Origin: Streptomyces sp. TRM49041
Lineage (GTDB): Bacteria > Actinomycetota > Actinomycetes > Streptomycetales > Streptomycetaceae
Direction of reading: 5' to 3'
Length of the DNA: 64,000 nt
Assembly: GCF_008271805.1 (NCBI RefSeq)
Contig: NZ_VSRY01000165.1
Coordinates: forward strand, 124,001 to 188,000
The translations under genes were made by a program, and so were the position numbers. The first letter of the stretch is position 1. Every line of letters starts with the position of its first letter. A model generated the notes under the pieces. It was not told where the DNA came from and made no database searches. It saw only the letters and a list, made by a program, of their open reading frames with translations. Below are positions 52,681 to 59,340 of this stretch, in pieces.

Positions 52681-53772
52681 ATGACGACGCCCACGACGAT
52701 CGAGCTCAAGCCCTCCTCGAACCCGCTGTCCGCCGTGCAGCGCGAGGCGATCCTGGCCAACCCCGGCTTCGGCCGCCACTTCACCGACCACATGGTGACG
52801 ATCAAGTGGACGGAGGGGCGTGGCTGGCACGACGCCCAGCTCTCCCCGTACGCTCCGCTGTCCATCGACCCGGCCAACATGACCCTGCACTACGCGCAGG
52901 AGATCTTCGAGGGCCTCAAGGCGTACCGCCGCCCCGACGGCTCCGTCTCCCTGTTCCGCCCCGAGGCCAACGCCGAGCGCTTCCAGCTCTCCGCGCGCCG
53001 CCTCGCCATGCCTGAGCTCCCGGTCGAGACGTTCGTCGCGGCCTGTGACGCGCTGGTCAGGCAGGACGAGGCGTGGGTCCCGCCGCACGGCGGCGAGGAG
53101 TCCCTCTACCTGCGCCCCTTCATGATCGCCAACGAGGTCGGCCTGGGTGTCCGCCCGGCGAACGAGTACCTGTTCATCGTCATCGCCTCGCCGGCCGGCG
53201 CGTACTTCCCCGGTGGCGTCAAGCCCGTCTCGGTCTGGCTCTCCGAGAACTACGTCCGCGCCGTCCCCGGCGGCATGGGCTTCGCCAAGACCGGCGGCAA
53301 CTACGCGGCCTCCCTGCTGGCCCAGGCCGAGGCCGCCGAGAAGGGCTGCGACCAGGTCGTCTGGCTCGACGCGCTGGAGCACCGGTGGGTCGAGGAGATG
53401 GGCGGCATGAACCTGTACTTCGTGTACGGCGACCGCATCGTCACCCCCGAGCTCACCGGCTCGCTCCTGGCGGGCATCACTCGCGACTCGCTCCTCCGGG
53501 TCGCCCGCGACCTGGGCTACGCGTCCGAGGAGGGCCGTATCTCCACCGACCAGTGGCGCCGCGACACCGAGAACGGCACCCTCACGGAGGTCTTCGCCTG
53601 CGGCACCGCCGCGGTCATCACCCCGGTCGGCACGGTCAAGTCCACCCAGGGCGACTGGACCCAGGGCACCGGCGAACCGGGTGAGGTCACCCTGAAGCTC
53701 CGCAAGGCCCTCCTGGACATCCAGACGGGCGCGGCGGAGGACGTCCACGGCTGGACGCACCGCGTGGCGTGA
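52681..53772 (+). CDS. ilvE: Branched-chain amino acid aminotransferase
   Basis: PLP enzyme of 363 residues, final transamination step of Val, Leu and Ile synthesis and first step of their breakdown. Class IV aminotransferase signatures: YAQEIFEGLKAYRRPDG, YLRPFMIANEVGLGV, the PLP-lysine region MGFAKTGGNYAASL, and EVFACGTAAVITPVG. The ATG at 52681 follows GTGAAGGACACAGCACTC; the frame is open back to 52570 but that part (Ser-rich) is not family-like. It acts with ilvBNC and leuB encoded upstream. Confidence 0.95.
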   Translation: MTTPTTIELKPSSNPLSAVQREAILANPGFGRHFTDHMVTIKWTEGRGWHDAQLSPYAPLSIDPANMTLHYAQEIFEGLKAYRRPDGSVSLFRPEANAERFQLSARRLAMPELPVETFVAACDALVRQDEAWVPPHGGEESLYLRPFMIANEVGLGVRPANEYLFIVIASPAGAYFPGGVKPVSVWLSENYVRAVPGGMGFAKTGGNYAASLLAQAEAAEKGCDQVVWLDALEHRWVEEMGGMNLYFVYGDRIVTPELTGSLLAGITRDSLLRVARDLGYASEEGRISTDQWRRDTENGTLTEVFACGTAAVITPVGTVKSTQGDWTQGTGEPGEVTLKLRKALLDIQTGAAEDVHGWTHRVA

Positions 53773-53783
53773 GTCCGCTGCCG

Positions 53784-53842
53784 GGAGGGGCGGGGTGGGG
53801 GAGGAGAGCGCCGCGGGCGCCCCGCCCCGACCCCGCCCCTTC
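53784..53842. terminator. Terminator after ilvE
   Basis: GAGGGGCGGGGTGGGG and CCCCGACCCCGCCCCTTC form a long stem around a GC-rich inner hairpin, starting 12 bases past the ilvE stop. It also lies downstream of the convergent 72-residue ORF and may serve both. Confidence 0.6.
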
Positions 53843-53918
53843 CGCACGTCAGGACGTCACGGTCTCCCGCTCCGTCACGCCCGCACCCCCGGCGCGGCCC
53901 CCCGCCCCTCACCCGGCG

Positions 53919-54137
53919 TCAAGCGGCACAGGCGACCCCGCCCACCGGCCCCGACAGGATGAAGCTGCAGTCGACCCCGGCTGAGACCGCCGCCCCCGGG
54001 CCCCACGCGCCCGTGGCCCGCGCGTGCCATCCGCCCTGGAACCAGTACACGCCACCCCTGGCCCGCCGTTTCAGCACCTGCGGCGCCTCCGTGTCGTAGA
54101 CGCCGCGGCAGCGGAGGTGTCCCAATTCGTGAGCCAT
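53919..54137 (-). CDS. Small hypothetical protein divergent from ureAB
   Basis: A 72-residue ORF (MAHELGHLRCRGVYDTEA...). Third codon positions are strongly GC-biased (few A or T), which supports real coding. It has several aromatic and cysteine residues and no membrane helix. I recognise no family; the HELGH string resembles a zinc-protease motif by chance only. It is divergent from the urease-like operon. A repeated TTAGAGTGATGCTC element lies 16 bases before its start and again before ureAB, so the two may be co-regulated. Confidence 0.45.
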   Translation of the reverse strand: MAHELGHLRCRGVYDTEAPQVLKRRARGGVYWFQGGWHARATGAWGPGAAVSAGVDCSFILSGPVGGVACAA

Positions 54138-54152
54138 TCGTGTCCCGTCATT

Positions 54153-54166
54153 TTAGAGTGATGCTC
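54153..54166. promoter_or_regulatory. Operator-like repeat, copy 1
   Basis: TTAGAGTGATGCTC, identical to the first 14 bases of the palindromic copy at 54219. It lies 16 bases upstream of the start of the 72-residue minus-strand ORF, in an AT-rich stretch unusual for this genome. Confidence 0.5.
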
Positions 54167-54218
54167 AATGATTGCGCCAATGTGCTCAGTGAACGCTTTC
54201 CCTTCTGATGTCTCAGGG

Positions 54219-54235
54219 TTAGAGTGATGCTCTAA
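54219..54235. promoter_or_regulatory. Operator-like palindrome, copy 2
   Basis: TTAGAG-TGATG-CTCTAA is a perfect 6-base inverted repeat with a 5-base spacer, 66 bases from copy 1 and 33 bases before the ureAB start. Two copies between divergent genes suggest binding of one dimeric regulator, possibly the TetR protein at the end of the urease operon. Confidence 0.55.
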
Positions 54236-54268
54236 TTCATTGTCGGGCACGCCGGAGGTGTGAAGCAC

Positions 54269-55030
54269 GTGCGACTGACCCCCACGGAACGCGACCGGCT
54301 GCTGCTCTTCGGTGCCGCCGAACTCGCCCGCGCCCGCCGCGCCCGTGGACTGCGGCTCAACGTCCCCGAGGCCACGGCGCTCATCGCGGACACCGTCTGC
54401 GAGGCGGCCCGGGACGGCCGGCGCCTCGCCGAGGCGATAGCGGCGGCCCGCTCGGTCCTCGGTCCGGACGATGTGCTGCCGGGCGTCGCCGACGTCGTCA
54501 CCGAGGTCCATGTGGAGGCCGTCTTCGACGACGGCTCCCGCCTCGCGGTGGTCACGGACCCCATCGGGGCACCCACCGGCGGCGAGAACGCCCCCGGCGC
54601 CCTGCTGCCCGGCCCCGGCTACGCCGACCTCCTGCCCGAGGTGAGGCTCGCCGTCCGCAACACCGCGGCCGTGCCGATCAGCGTGACCTCGCACTTCCAC
54701 TTCTTCGAGGCCAACCCGCGGCTCCGCTTCGACCGGGCGGCGGCGTACGGCATGCGGCTGTGCATCCCGGCCGGCTCGTCCATGCGGTTCGACCCGGGCG
54801 GTGAGGCCGAGGTGGAGCTGGTCCCCATCGGCGGCGACCGGACGGCCATCGGCTTCGCCGGCCTGGTGGACGGCCCGCTGGACGCGCCCGGCGCGAAGGC
54901 GGAGGCGCTGCGCAGGGCGGTGGCCTGCGGCTACCTGGGCGCCGGGACGGAGACCGGAACGGAAACCGGGACCGGAACGGAAACCGGGGCCGGGACCGGG
55001 GCCGGGGCCGGAGCGGAGGAGGGCGCGTGA
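54269..55030 (+). CDS. ureAB: Urease gamma-beta fusion subunit
   Basis: The 253-residue protein fuses urease gamma (residues 1-100: MRLTPTERDRLLLFGAAELA, then LNVPEATALIADTVCEAARDG) and beta (about 115-225: VTSHFHFFEANPRLRFDRAAA, IGFAGLVDGPLD). The last 30 residues are a Gly-Thr-Glu repeat tail encoded by a DNA repeat at about 54945-55015. The GTG at 54269 has GGAGG ten bases upstream and gives the standard urease start; the GTG three codons earlier is too close. Its stop overlaps the ureC start (TGATG). Fused subunits are known in other actinomycetes. Confidence 0.88.
   Translation: MRLTPTERDRLLLFGAAELARARRARGLRLNVPEATALIADTVCEAARDGRRLAEAIAAARSVLGPDDVLPGVADVVTEVHVEAVFDDGSRLAVVTDPIGAPTGGENAPGALLPGPGYADLLPEVRLAVRNTAAVPISVTSHFHFFEANPRLRFDRAAAYGMRLCIPAGSSMRFDPGGEAEVELVPIGGDRTAIGFAGLVDGPLDAPGAKAEALRRAVACGYLGAGTETGTETGTGTETGAGTGAGAGAEEGA
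54945..55015. repeat. Degenerate repeat encoding the ureAB tail
   Basis: Repeats of GGAACGGAAACCGGGACC-like and GGGGCCGGGACC-like units encode the alternating Gly-Thr/Glu tail of the gamma-beta fusion protein. It lies after the last family-conserved residue, so it is probably dispensable and variable. Confidence 0.7.
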
Positions 55031-56712
55031 TGGACCCCTACGAGTACGCATCGGTGCACGGCCCGCGCACCGGCGACCGCGTCCGCCTCGGCGACTCCGG
55101 ACTGACCGTACGGGTCGAGTCCGACGCCCAGAAGCCCGGCGACGAGTTCCTCGCCGGCTTCGGCAAGACCGCCCGCGACGGGCTCCATCTGAAGGCCGCC
55201 GCCGTCCGCGAGACCTGTGACGTGGTCATCAGCAACGTCCTCGTCGTCGACGCCGTGCAGGGCATCCGCAAGGTGTCCATCGGCATCCGCGAGGGCCGCG
55301 TCCACGCCATCGGCCGCGCCGGGAACCCCGACACCCTCGACGGCGTCGACGTCGTCGTCGGCACGGGCACGAGCATCGTGTCGGGCGAGGGCCTGATCGC
55401 CACGGCGGGGGCGGTGGACACCCACGTACACCTGCTGTCCCCCCGCGTCATGGAGGCGTCGCTGGCCTCCGGCGTCACCACGATCATCGGCCAGGAGTTC
55501 GGCCCGGTGTGGGGCGTCGGCGTCAACTCGCCCTGGGCACTGCGCCACGCGTTCAACGCATTCGACGCCTGGCCGGTCAACATCGGCTTCCTCGCGCGCG
55601 GTTCCTCCTCCGAGCAGGCGCCGCTCGTCGAGGCAATCGCCGAGGGCGGCGCCTCCGGTTTCAAGGTCCACGAGGACATGGGCGCCCACACCCGGGCGCT
55701 GGACACCGCCCTGCGGGTCGCCGAGGAGCACGACGTCCAGGTCGCCCTGCACAGTGACGGCCTCAACGAGTGCCTGTCGGTGGAGGACACCCTGAAGGTC
55801 CTGGAAGGCCGGACGATCCACGCCTTCCACATCGAGGGCTGCGGCGGGGGACACGTACCCGACGTCCTGAAGATGGCGGGCGTACCGAACGTCATCGGCT
55901 CCTCCACCAACCCCACCCTCCCCTTCGGCCGGGACGCGGTCGCCGAGCACTACGGAATGATCGTCTCCGTCCATGACCTGAAGACCGACCTGCCCGGCGA
56001 CGCCGCCATGGCCCGCGACCGGATCAGGTCCGGGACGATGGGCGCGGAGGACGTCCTGCACGACCTCGGCGCCATCGGCATCACGTCGTCGGACGCACAG
56101 GGCATGGGAAGGGCCGGCGAGACCGTACGCCGGACCTTCGCCATGGCCGGGAAGATGAAGGCCGAGCTGGGCCCGCTGGACGGCGACGGCGACGGCGACG
56201 ACAACGCCCGCGTGCTGCGCTACATGGCCAAGCTCACCATCAACCCGGCGATCGCCCACGGACTCGCGCACGAGGTCGGCTCGATCGAGGTGGGCAAGCT
56301 CGCCGACATCGTGCTGTGGCGGCCGGAGTTCTTCGGCGCGAAGCCACAGCTCGTACTCAAGTCCGGCTTCCCGGCGTACGGGGTGGTGGGCGACCCGAAC
56401 GCGGCCACCGACACCTGCGAACCCCTTGTGCTCGGCCCGCAGTTCGGCGCACACGGCACGACGCCAGCGGACATCTCGGTCGCGTTCGTGTCGGGCGCGG
56501 CGGCCCAGCTGGGCGGCGACTCGATGCCGACCCGCCGCCGCAGGGTCCCCGTGCGGGGCACCCGGGGCATCGGCCCCGGTGACCTTCTCCTCAACTCCCG
56601 TATCGGAGAAGTGGCCGTGGACGGCCGCACGGGCCTGGTCACCCTCGACGGCGACCCGGTCCGCTCCGAACCCGCCGACTCCGTCTCCCTCAACCGCCTC
56701 TACTTCCTCTGA
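55030..56712 (+). CDS. ureC: Divergent urease alpha subunit (urease-like amidohydrolase)
   Basis: The 560-residue nickel amidohydrolase keeps the metal ligands: His in DTHVHL, carbamylated Lys and His in FKVHEDMG, His in VALHSDG and FHIEGCGGGH, Asp in SSDAQGMGR. Two conserved parts are changed. The loop normally reading IGGGTGPA is IGQEFGPV, and the flap MVCHHLD is IVSVHDLK, so the flap Cys is lost while the catalytic His remains. The substrate may therefore not be urea. No ureDEFG accessory genes are in the window. ATG at 55030; agmatine deiminase follows after 10 bases. Confidence 0.85.
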   Translation: MDPYEYASVHGPRTGDRVRLGDSGLTVRVESDAQKPGDEFLAGFGKTARDGLHLKAAAVRETCDVVISNVLVVDAVQGIRKVSIGIREGRVHAIGRAGNPDTLDGVDVVVGTGTSIVSGEGLIATAGAVDTHVHLLSPRVMEASLASGVTTIIGQEFGPVWGVGVNSPWALRHAFNAFDAWPVNIGFLARGSSSEQAPLVEAIAEGGASGFKVHEDMGAHTRALDTALRVAEEHDVQVALHSDGLNECLSVEDTLKVLEGRTIHAFHIEGCGGGHVPDVLKMAGVPNVIGSSTNPTLPFGRDAVAEHYGMIVSVHDLKTDLPGDAAMARDRIRSGTMGAEDVLHDLGAIGITSSDAQGMGRAGETVRRTFAMAGKMKAELGPLDGDGDGDDNARVLRYMAKLTINPAIAHGLAHEVGSIEVGKLADIVLWRPEFFGAKPQLVLKSGFPAYGVVGDPNAATDTCEPLVLGPQFGAHGTTPADISVAFVSGAAAQLGGDSMPTRRRRVPVRGTRGIGPGDLLLNSRIGEVAVDGRTGLVTLDGDPVRSEPADSVSLNRLYFL

Positions 56713-56722
56713 GGACCACTCC

Positions 56723-57754
56723 ATGACCTCGCGTACGACCCCCGGCTTCCGCATGCCCGCGGAGTGGGCTCCCCACGAGCGCACCTGGATGGCCTGGCCC
56801 AGCCCCAACCCCACTTTCACCGACGCCGAGGAACTGGCCGAGGCCCGCGCCGCCTGGGCGGCGGTCGCCCGCGCGGTACGCCGCTTCGAACCGGTGACGA
56901 TGGTGGTGGCCCCGGGCGACGCCCCCTCGGCGCGCGCGCTGCTCGGCGACGGCATCGACCTGGTGGAACGGGACCTGGACGACGCCTGGATGCGGGACAT
57001 CGGCCCCACGTTCGTCACGGACGGCACCGAACTGGCCGCCGTGGACTGGGTGTTCAACGGCTGGGGCGCGGCGGACTGGGCCCGCTGGGAACACGACGCG
57101 AAGATCGCCCGCCATGTGGCGGACGCGGCGGGCGTCGCCGTACACCCCTCGCCCCTGGTCAACGAGGGCGGCGCGATCCACGTGGACGGCGAGGGCACGG
57201 TCCTTCTCACCGAAACCGTCCAACTGGGCCCGGAGCGCAACCCCGGCTGGACCCGTGCCCAGGTCGAGGCCGAGATCCACGCCCGGCTCGGCACCACCAA
57301 GGCCATCTGGCTGCCCCGCGGCCTGACCGGCGACTACGGCATGTACGGCACCCGCGGCCATGTCGACATCGTCGCCGCCTTCGCCCGCCCCGGCGTCGTG
57401 GTCGCCCACACCCAGCCCGACCCGGCCCACCCGGACCATGAGCTGTGCAAGGCGAACGTCGCCCTCCTGCGCTCCCGGACCGACGCCCGCGGCCGCGCCC
57501 TGGAGGTCGTCGAGGTCCCGGCCCCGACGGTCCTCCAGGAGGACGGCGAATGGGTCGACTACTCCTACATCAACCACTACATCTGCAACGGCGGCGTGGT
57601 GCTGTGCGCCTTCGACGACCCACGCGACGAGATCGCCGCGGGCATCTTCCGCCGCCTGTTCCCCGATCGCACGGTCACCCTCGTCGACGCCCGAACGATC
57701 TTCGCGGGCGGCGGCGGCATCCACTGCATCACCCAGCAGCAGCCGAAGCTCTGA
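56723..57754 (+). CDS. aguA: Agmatine deiminase
   Basis: Converts agmatine to N-carbamoylputrescine and ammonia; 343 residues, pentein fold. The N-terminus RMPAEWAPHERTWMAWPSP, DAWMRDIGPTFV, NEGGAIHVDGEG, GTRGHVDIVAAF and the catalytic Cys in GGGGIHCITQQQP are all family hallmarks. GAGGA precedes the ATG. It lies between ureC and a hypothetical gene in one operon. No N-carbamoylputrescine amidase gene is seen here; the upstream urease-like enzyme could act on the ureido product, which is only an inference. Confidence 0.92.
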   Translation: MTSRTTPGFRMPAEWAPHERTWMAWPSPNPTFTDAEELAEARAAWAAVARAVRRFEPVTMVVAPGDAPSARALLGDGIDLVERDLDDAWMRDIGPTFVTDGTELAAVDWVFNGWGAADWARWEHDAKIARHVADAAGVAVHPSPLVNEGGAIHVDGEGTVLLTETVQLGPERNPGWTRAQVEAEIHARLGTTKAIWLPRGLTGDYGMYGTRGHVDIVAAFARPGVVVAHTQPDPAHPDHELCKANVALLRSRTDARGRALEVVEVPAPTVLQEDGEWVDYSYINHYICNGGVVLCAFDDPRDEIAAGIFRRLFPDRTVTLVDARTIFAGGGGIHCITQQQPKL

Positions 57755-57800
57755 GAAAACCCGCTGGTCAGGCCATGGGCCCGGGTGACAGCCTGCGCCC

Positions 57801-58328
57801 ATGCCCGAGCCCCTGCACGACGGTTACAGCCTCACCCACCACTACGCCCTGCCCGACGACGCCTGGCAGGTGGAGCTGAACGCACCTGACGGCACCATCC
57901 TGGCGATCGGGGTCGTCCCCGACGAGGACCCGGAGCGTGAACCCTCGCTCGTCTTCAACGAGCGGGCGGGGCACCGCCGTGTTCCGTACGAGGTGATGCG
58001 CAGGTTCATGGACGAGGTGGCGGACGAGATACAGCGCTGCCGGGCCTGGACGACGCTCCCGCCCGCCGCCGTGAACTCGGTCGTCGCACTGCGCGATGTG
58101 ATGTACGACGGCTGGGCCGACGCGGACTACCCGGCGCTGCTCACCCTGCTCTCCGAGGCGTTGCCCCCGGACCAGGTGGTGGCTGTCGTACGGGAGGTGC
58201 TGAGCGCCGACGCCGACACCGTCACCGCCGACCTGGCCGCGCCGCGCGAGGTTACCGCCCGCGCCCTGGCCGACCTGCGTGCGCGCATGACCGAGGCGGG
58301 CTGGAGATCAGGTACAACGTACGAGTGA
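57801..58328 (+). CDS. Hypothetical protein in the urease operon
   Basis: A soluble 175-residue protein. The N-terminal half looks beta-rich (WQVELNAPDGTILAIGVVPDEDPERE), and the rest is predicted helical, ending near ALADLRARMTEAGW. No signal peptide, membrane segment or motif is visible, and I recognise no family. Its stop overlaps the GTG start of the TetR gene (GTGA), so the two are translated together. It may bind the operon's metabolite or assist the urease-like enzyme, but nothing shows this directly. Confidence 0.7.
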   Translation: MPEPLHDGYSLTHHYALPDDAWQVELNAPDGTILAIGVVPDEDPEREPSLVFNERAGHRRVPYEVMRRFMDEVADEIQRCRAWTTLPPAAVNSVVALRDVMYDGWADADYPALLTLLSEALPPDQVVAVVREVLSADADTVTADLAAPREVTARALADLRARMTEAGWRSGTTYE

Positions 58329-58951
58329 ACGAACCCCGCAAGCCCCACACGGGGCGCCGCCGGAACCACGCGCCGCCCCGCGAGGAGGTGCTGGCCGCGG
58401 CCATGGCGACCATTGCCGAGCGCGGCCTGGAAGGCCTCACCATGGCCGGGCTCGGCCGGGAGGTCGGCATGAGCAGCGGCCACCTCCTCTACTACTTCCG
58501 CACCAAGGACGAGCTGCTGCTCCAGACCCTGGAGTGGAGCGAGGGCCGCCTCGGCGCCGAGCGCAGCGCACTGCTGTCGAAGCAGGACCTCCCGGTGGCG
58601 GAGCGACTGGCGTCATACGTCGAGCTCTACATCCCCGACGGCCCCCGCGACCCGCACTGGACGCTCTGGCTGGAGGTCTGGAACCGCTCGCAGAACGCCG
58701 ACGCCGACGCGCGCGGCCGCCAGGCGGCCATCGAGGGCGCCTGGCACCGCGACCTGGTCGCCCTCCTCGCCGAGGGCATCTCGCGCGGCGAGCTCCGCCG
58801 TGTCGACCCCGACCGGTACGCGACCCGGCTGCGCGCCCTGCTGGACGGCTTCAGCGTGCATGTGGCGGTGGGAATACCGGGCACGGGCCGGGAGCAGGTG
58901 CTCACGCACGTACGCGAGCACATCGGCGAATCGCTCCTGGCCACACCATGA
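58325..58951 (+). CDS. TetR family regulator (BetI-like)
   Basis: A 208-residue regulator. The HTH is at about residues 18-63 (REEVLAAAMATIAERGLEGLTMAGLGREVGMSSGHLLYYFRTKDELL). The C-terminal domain resembles BetI-type proteins (TLWLEVWNRSQNADA, LLDGFSVHVAVGIPG). It starts with GTG, overlapping the previous stop. As last gene of the ureAB-ureC-aguA unit, it probably senses a pathway metabolite. The stop codon region is duplicated downstream. Confidence 0.87.
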   Translation: MNEPRKPHTGRRRNHAPPREEVLAAAMATIAERGLEGLTMAGLGREVGMSSGHLLYYFRTKDELLLQTLEWSEGRLGAERSALLSKQDLPVAERLASYVELYIPDGPRDPHWTLWLEVWNRSQNADADARGRQAAIEGAWHRDLVALLAEGISRGELRRVDPDRYATRLRALLDGFSVHVAVGIPGTGREQVLTHVREHIGESLLATP

Positions 58952-59013
58952 GATGGCCCCTCCTGGCCGCACCATGAGGTGACCTCGCCATGGCCTCTTG
59001 ACCGCATCGTGAG
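58934..59013. repeat. Tandem duplication at the 3' end of the TetR gene
   Basis: CTCCTGGCC-CACCATGAG is present at 58934, again at 58960 with two differences, and as a more diverged copy at 58995. The first copy encodes the last residues and stop of the TetR protein; the others are untranslated. The pattern suggests successive slippage. The rest of 58952-59340 is the cimA leader. Confidence 0.75.
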
Positions 59014-59070
59014 ACCCACAACCACACCCCGGCCACCTTGTGGCAAACTGCCCCCGTGCTCGCAAACCCG

Positions 59071-59112
59071 ATGATTATCGGCAGCAGCGCGCCGGTCCGC
59101 AGTGACCGCTGA
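59071..59112 (+). CDS. Probable cimA leader peptide (MIIGSSAPVRSDR)
   Basis: A 13-codon ORF with two Ile codons right after the start and a Val codon later, 55 bases before a rho-independent terminator and upstream of citramalate synthase. It could also begin at GTG 59056 (18 codons, adding Leu). No clear ribosome binding site is visible, so it may be leaderless. Tandem Ile codons fit a gene that feeds isoleucine synthesis. Confidence 0.6.
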   Translation: MIIGSSAPVRSDR

Positions 59113-59166
59113 ACGACGCCACCACTCCGTCGCGGCAGCGGACACCGTGTCTCAGACCCGCGCGCA

Positions 59167-59200
59167 GACCTCTCGCACCCGCGAGGGGTCTTTTCGTTTT
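59167..59200 (+). terminator. cimA attenuator
   Basis: GACCTCTCGC (59167-59176) pairs with GCGAGGGGTC (59181-59190), with one G-T pair, around an ACCC loop, followed by TTTTCGTTTT. It lies 140 bases before cimA. An upstream GACCCGCGCG segment (59155-59164) could pair with CGCGAGGGGTC instead and act as antiterminator. Confidence 0.78.
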
Positions 59201-59340
59201 CCGGGCCCCACCCTTGGGCCGGACGACTGCGCGCGAGAATGGGGGCAGGTGGATCCAGCCTTTTTCTCCCCCGAGTTCTCGGCTTCGCTCGAGCAGGGGG
59301 GAGCCCACCCGGAGCCACATCCGACAGGAGCAGGACAGCC

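Noticed and set aside
53919..54137. HELGH in the 72-residue ORF as a zinc metalloprotease motif
   Set aside because: The protein is far too short for a metalloprotease, and the motif is at its N-terminus without supporting residues.
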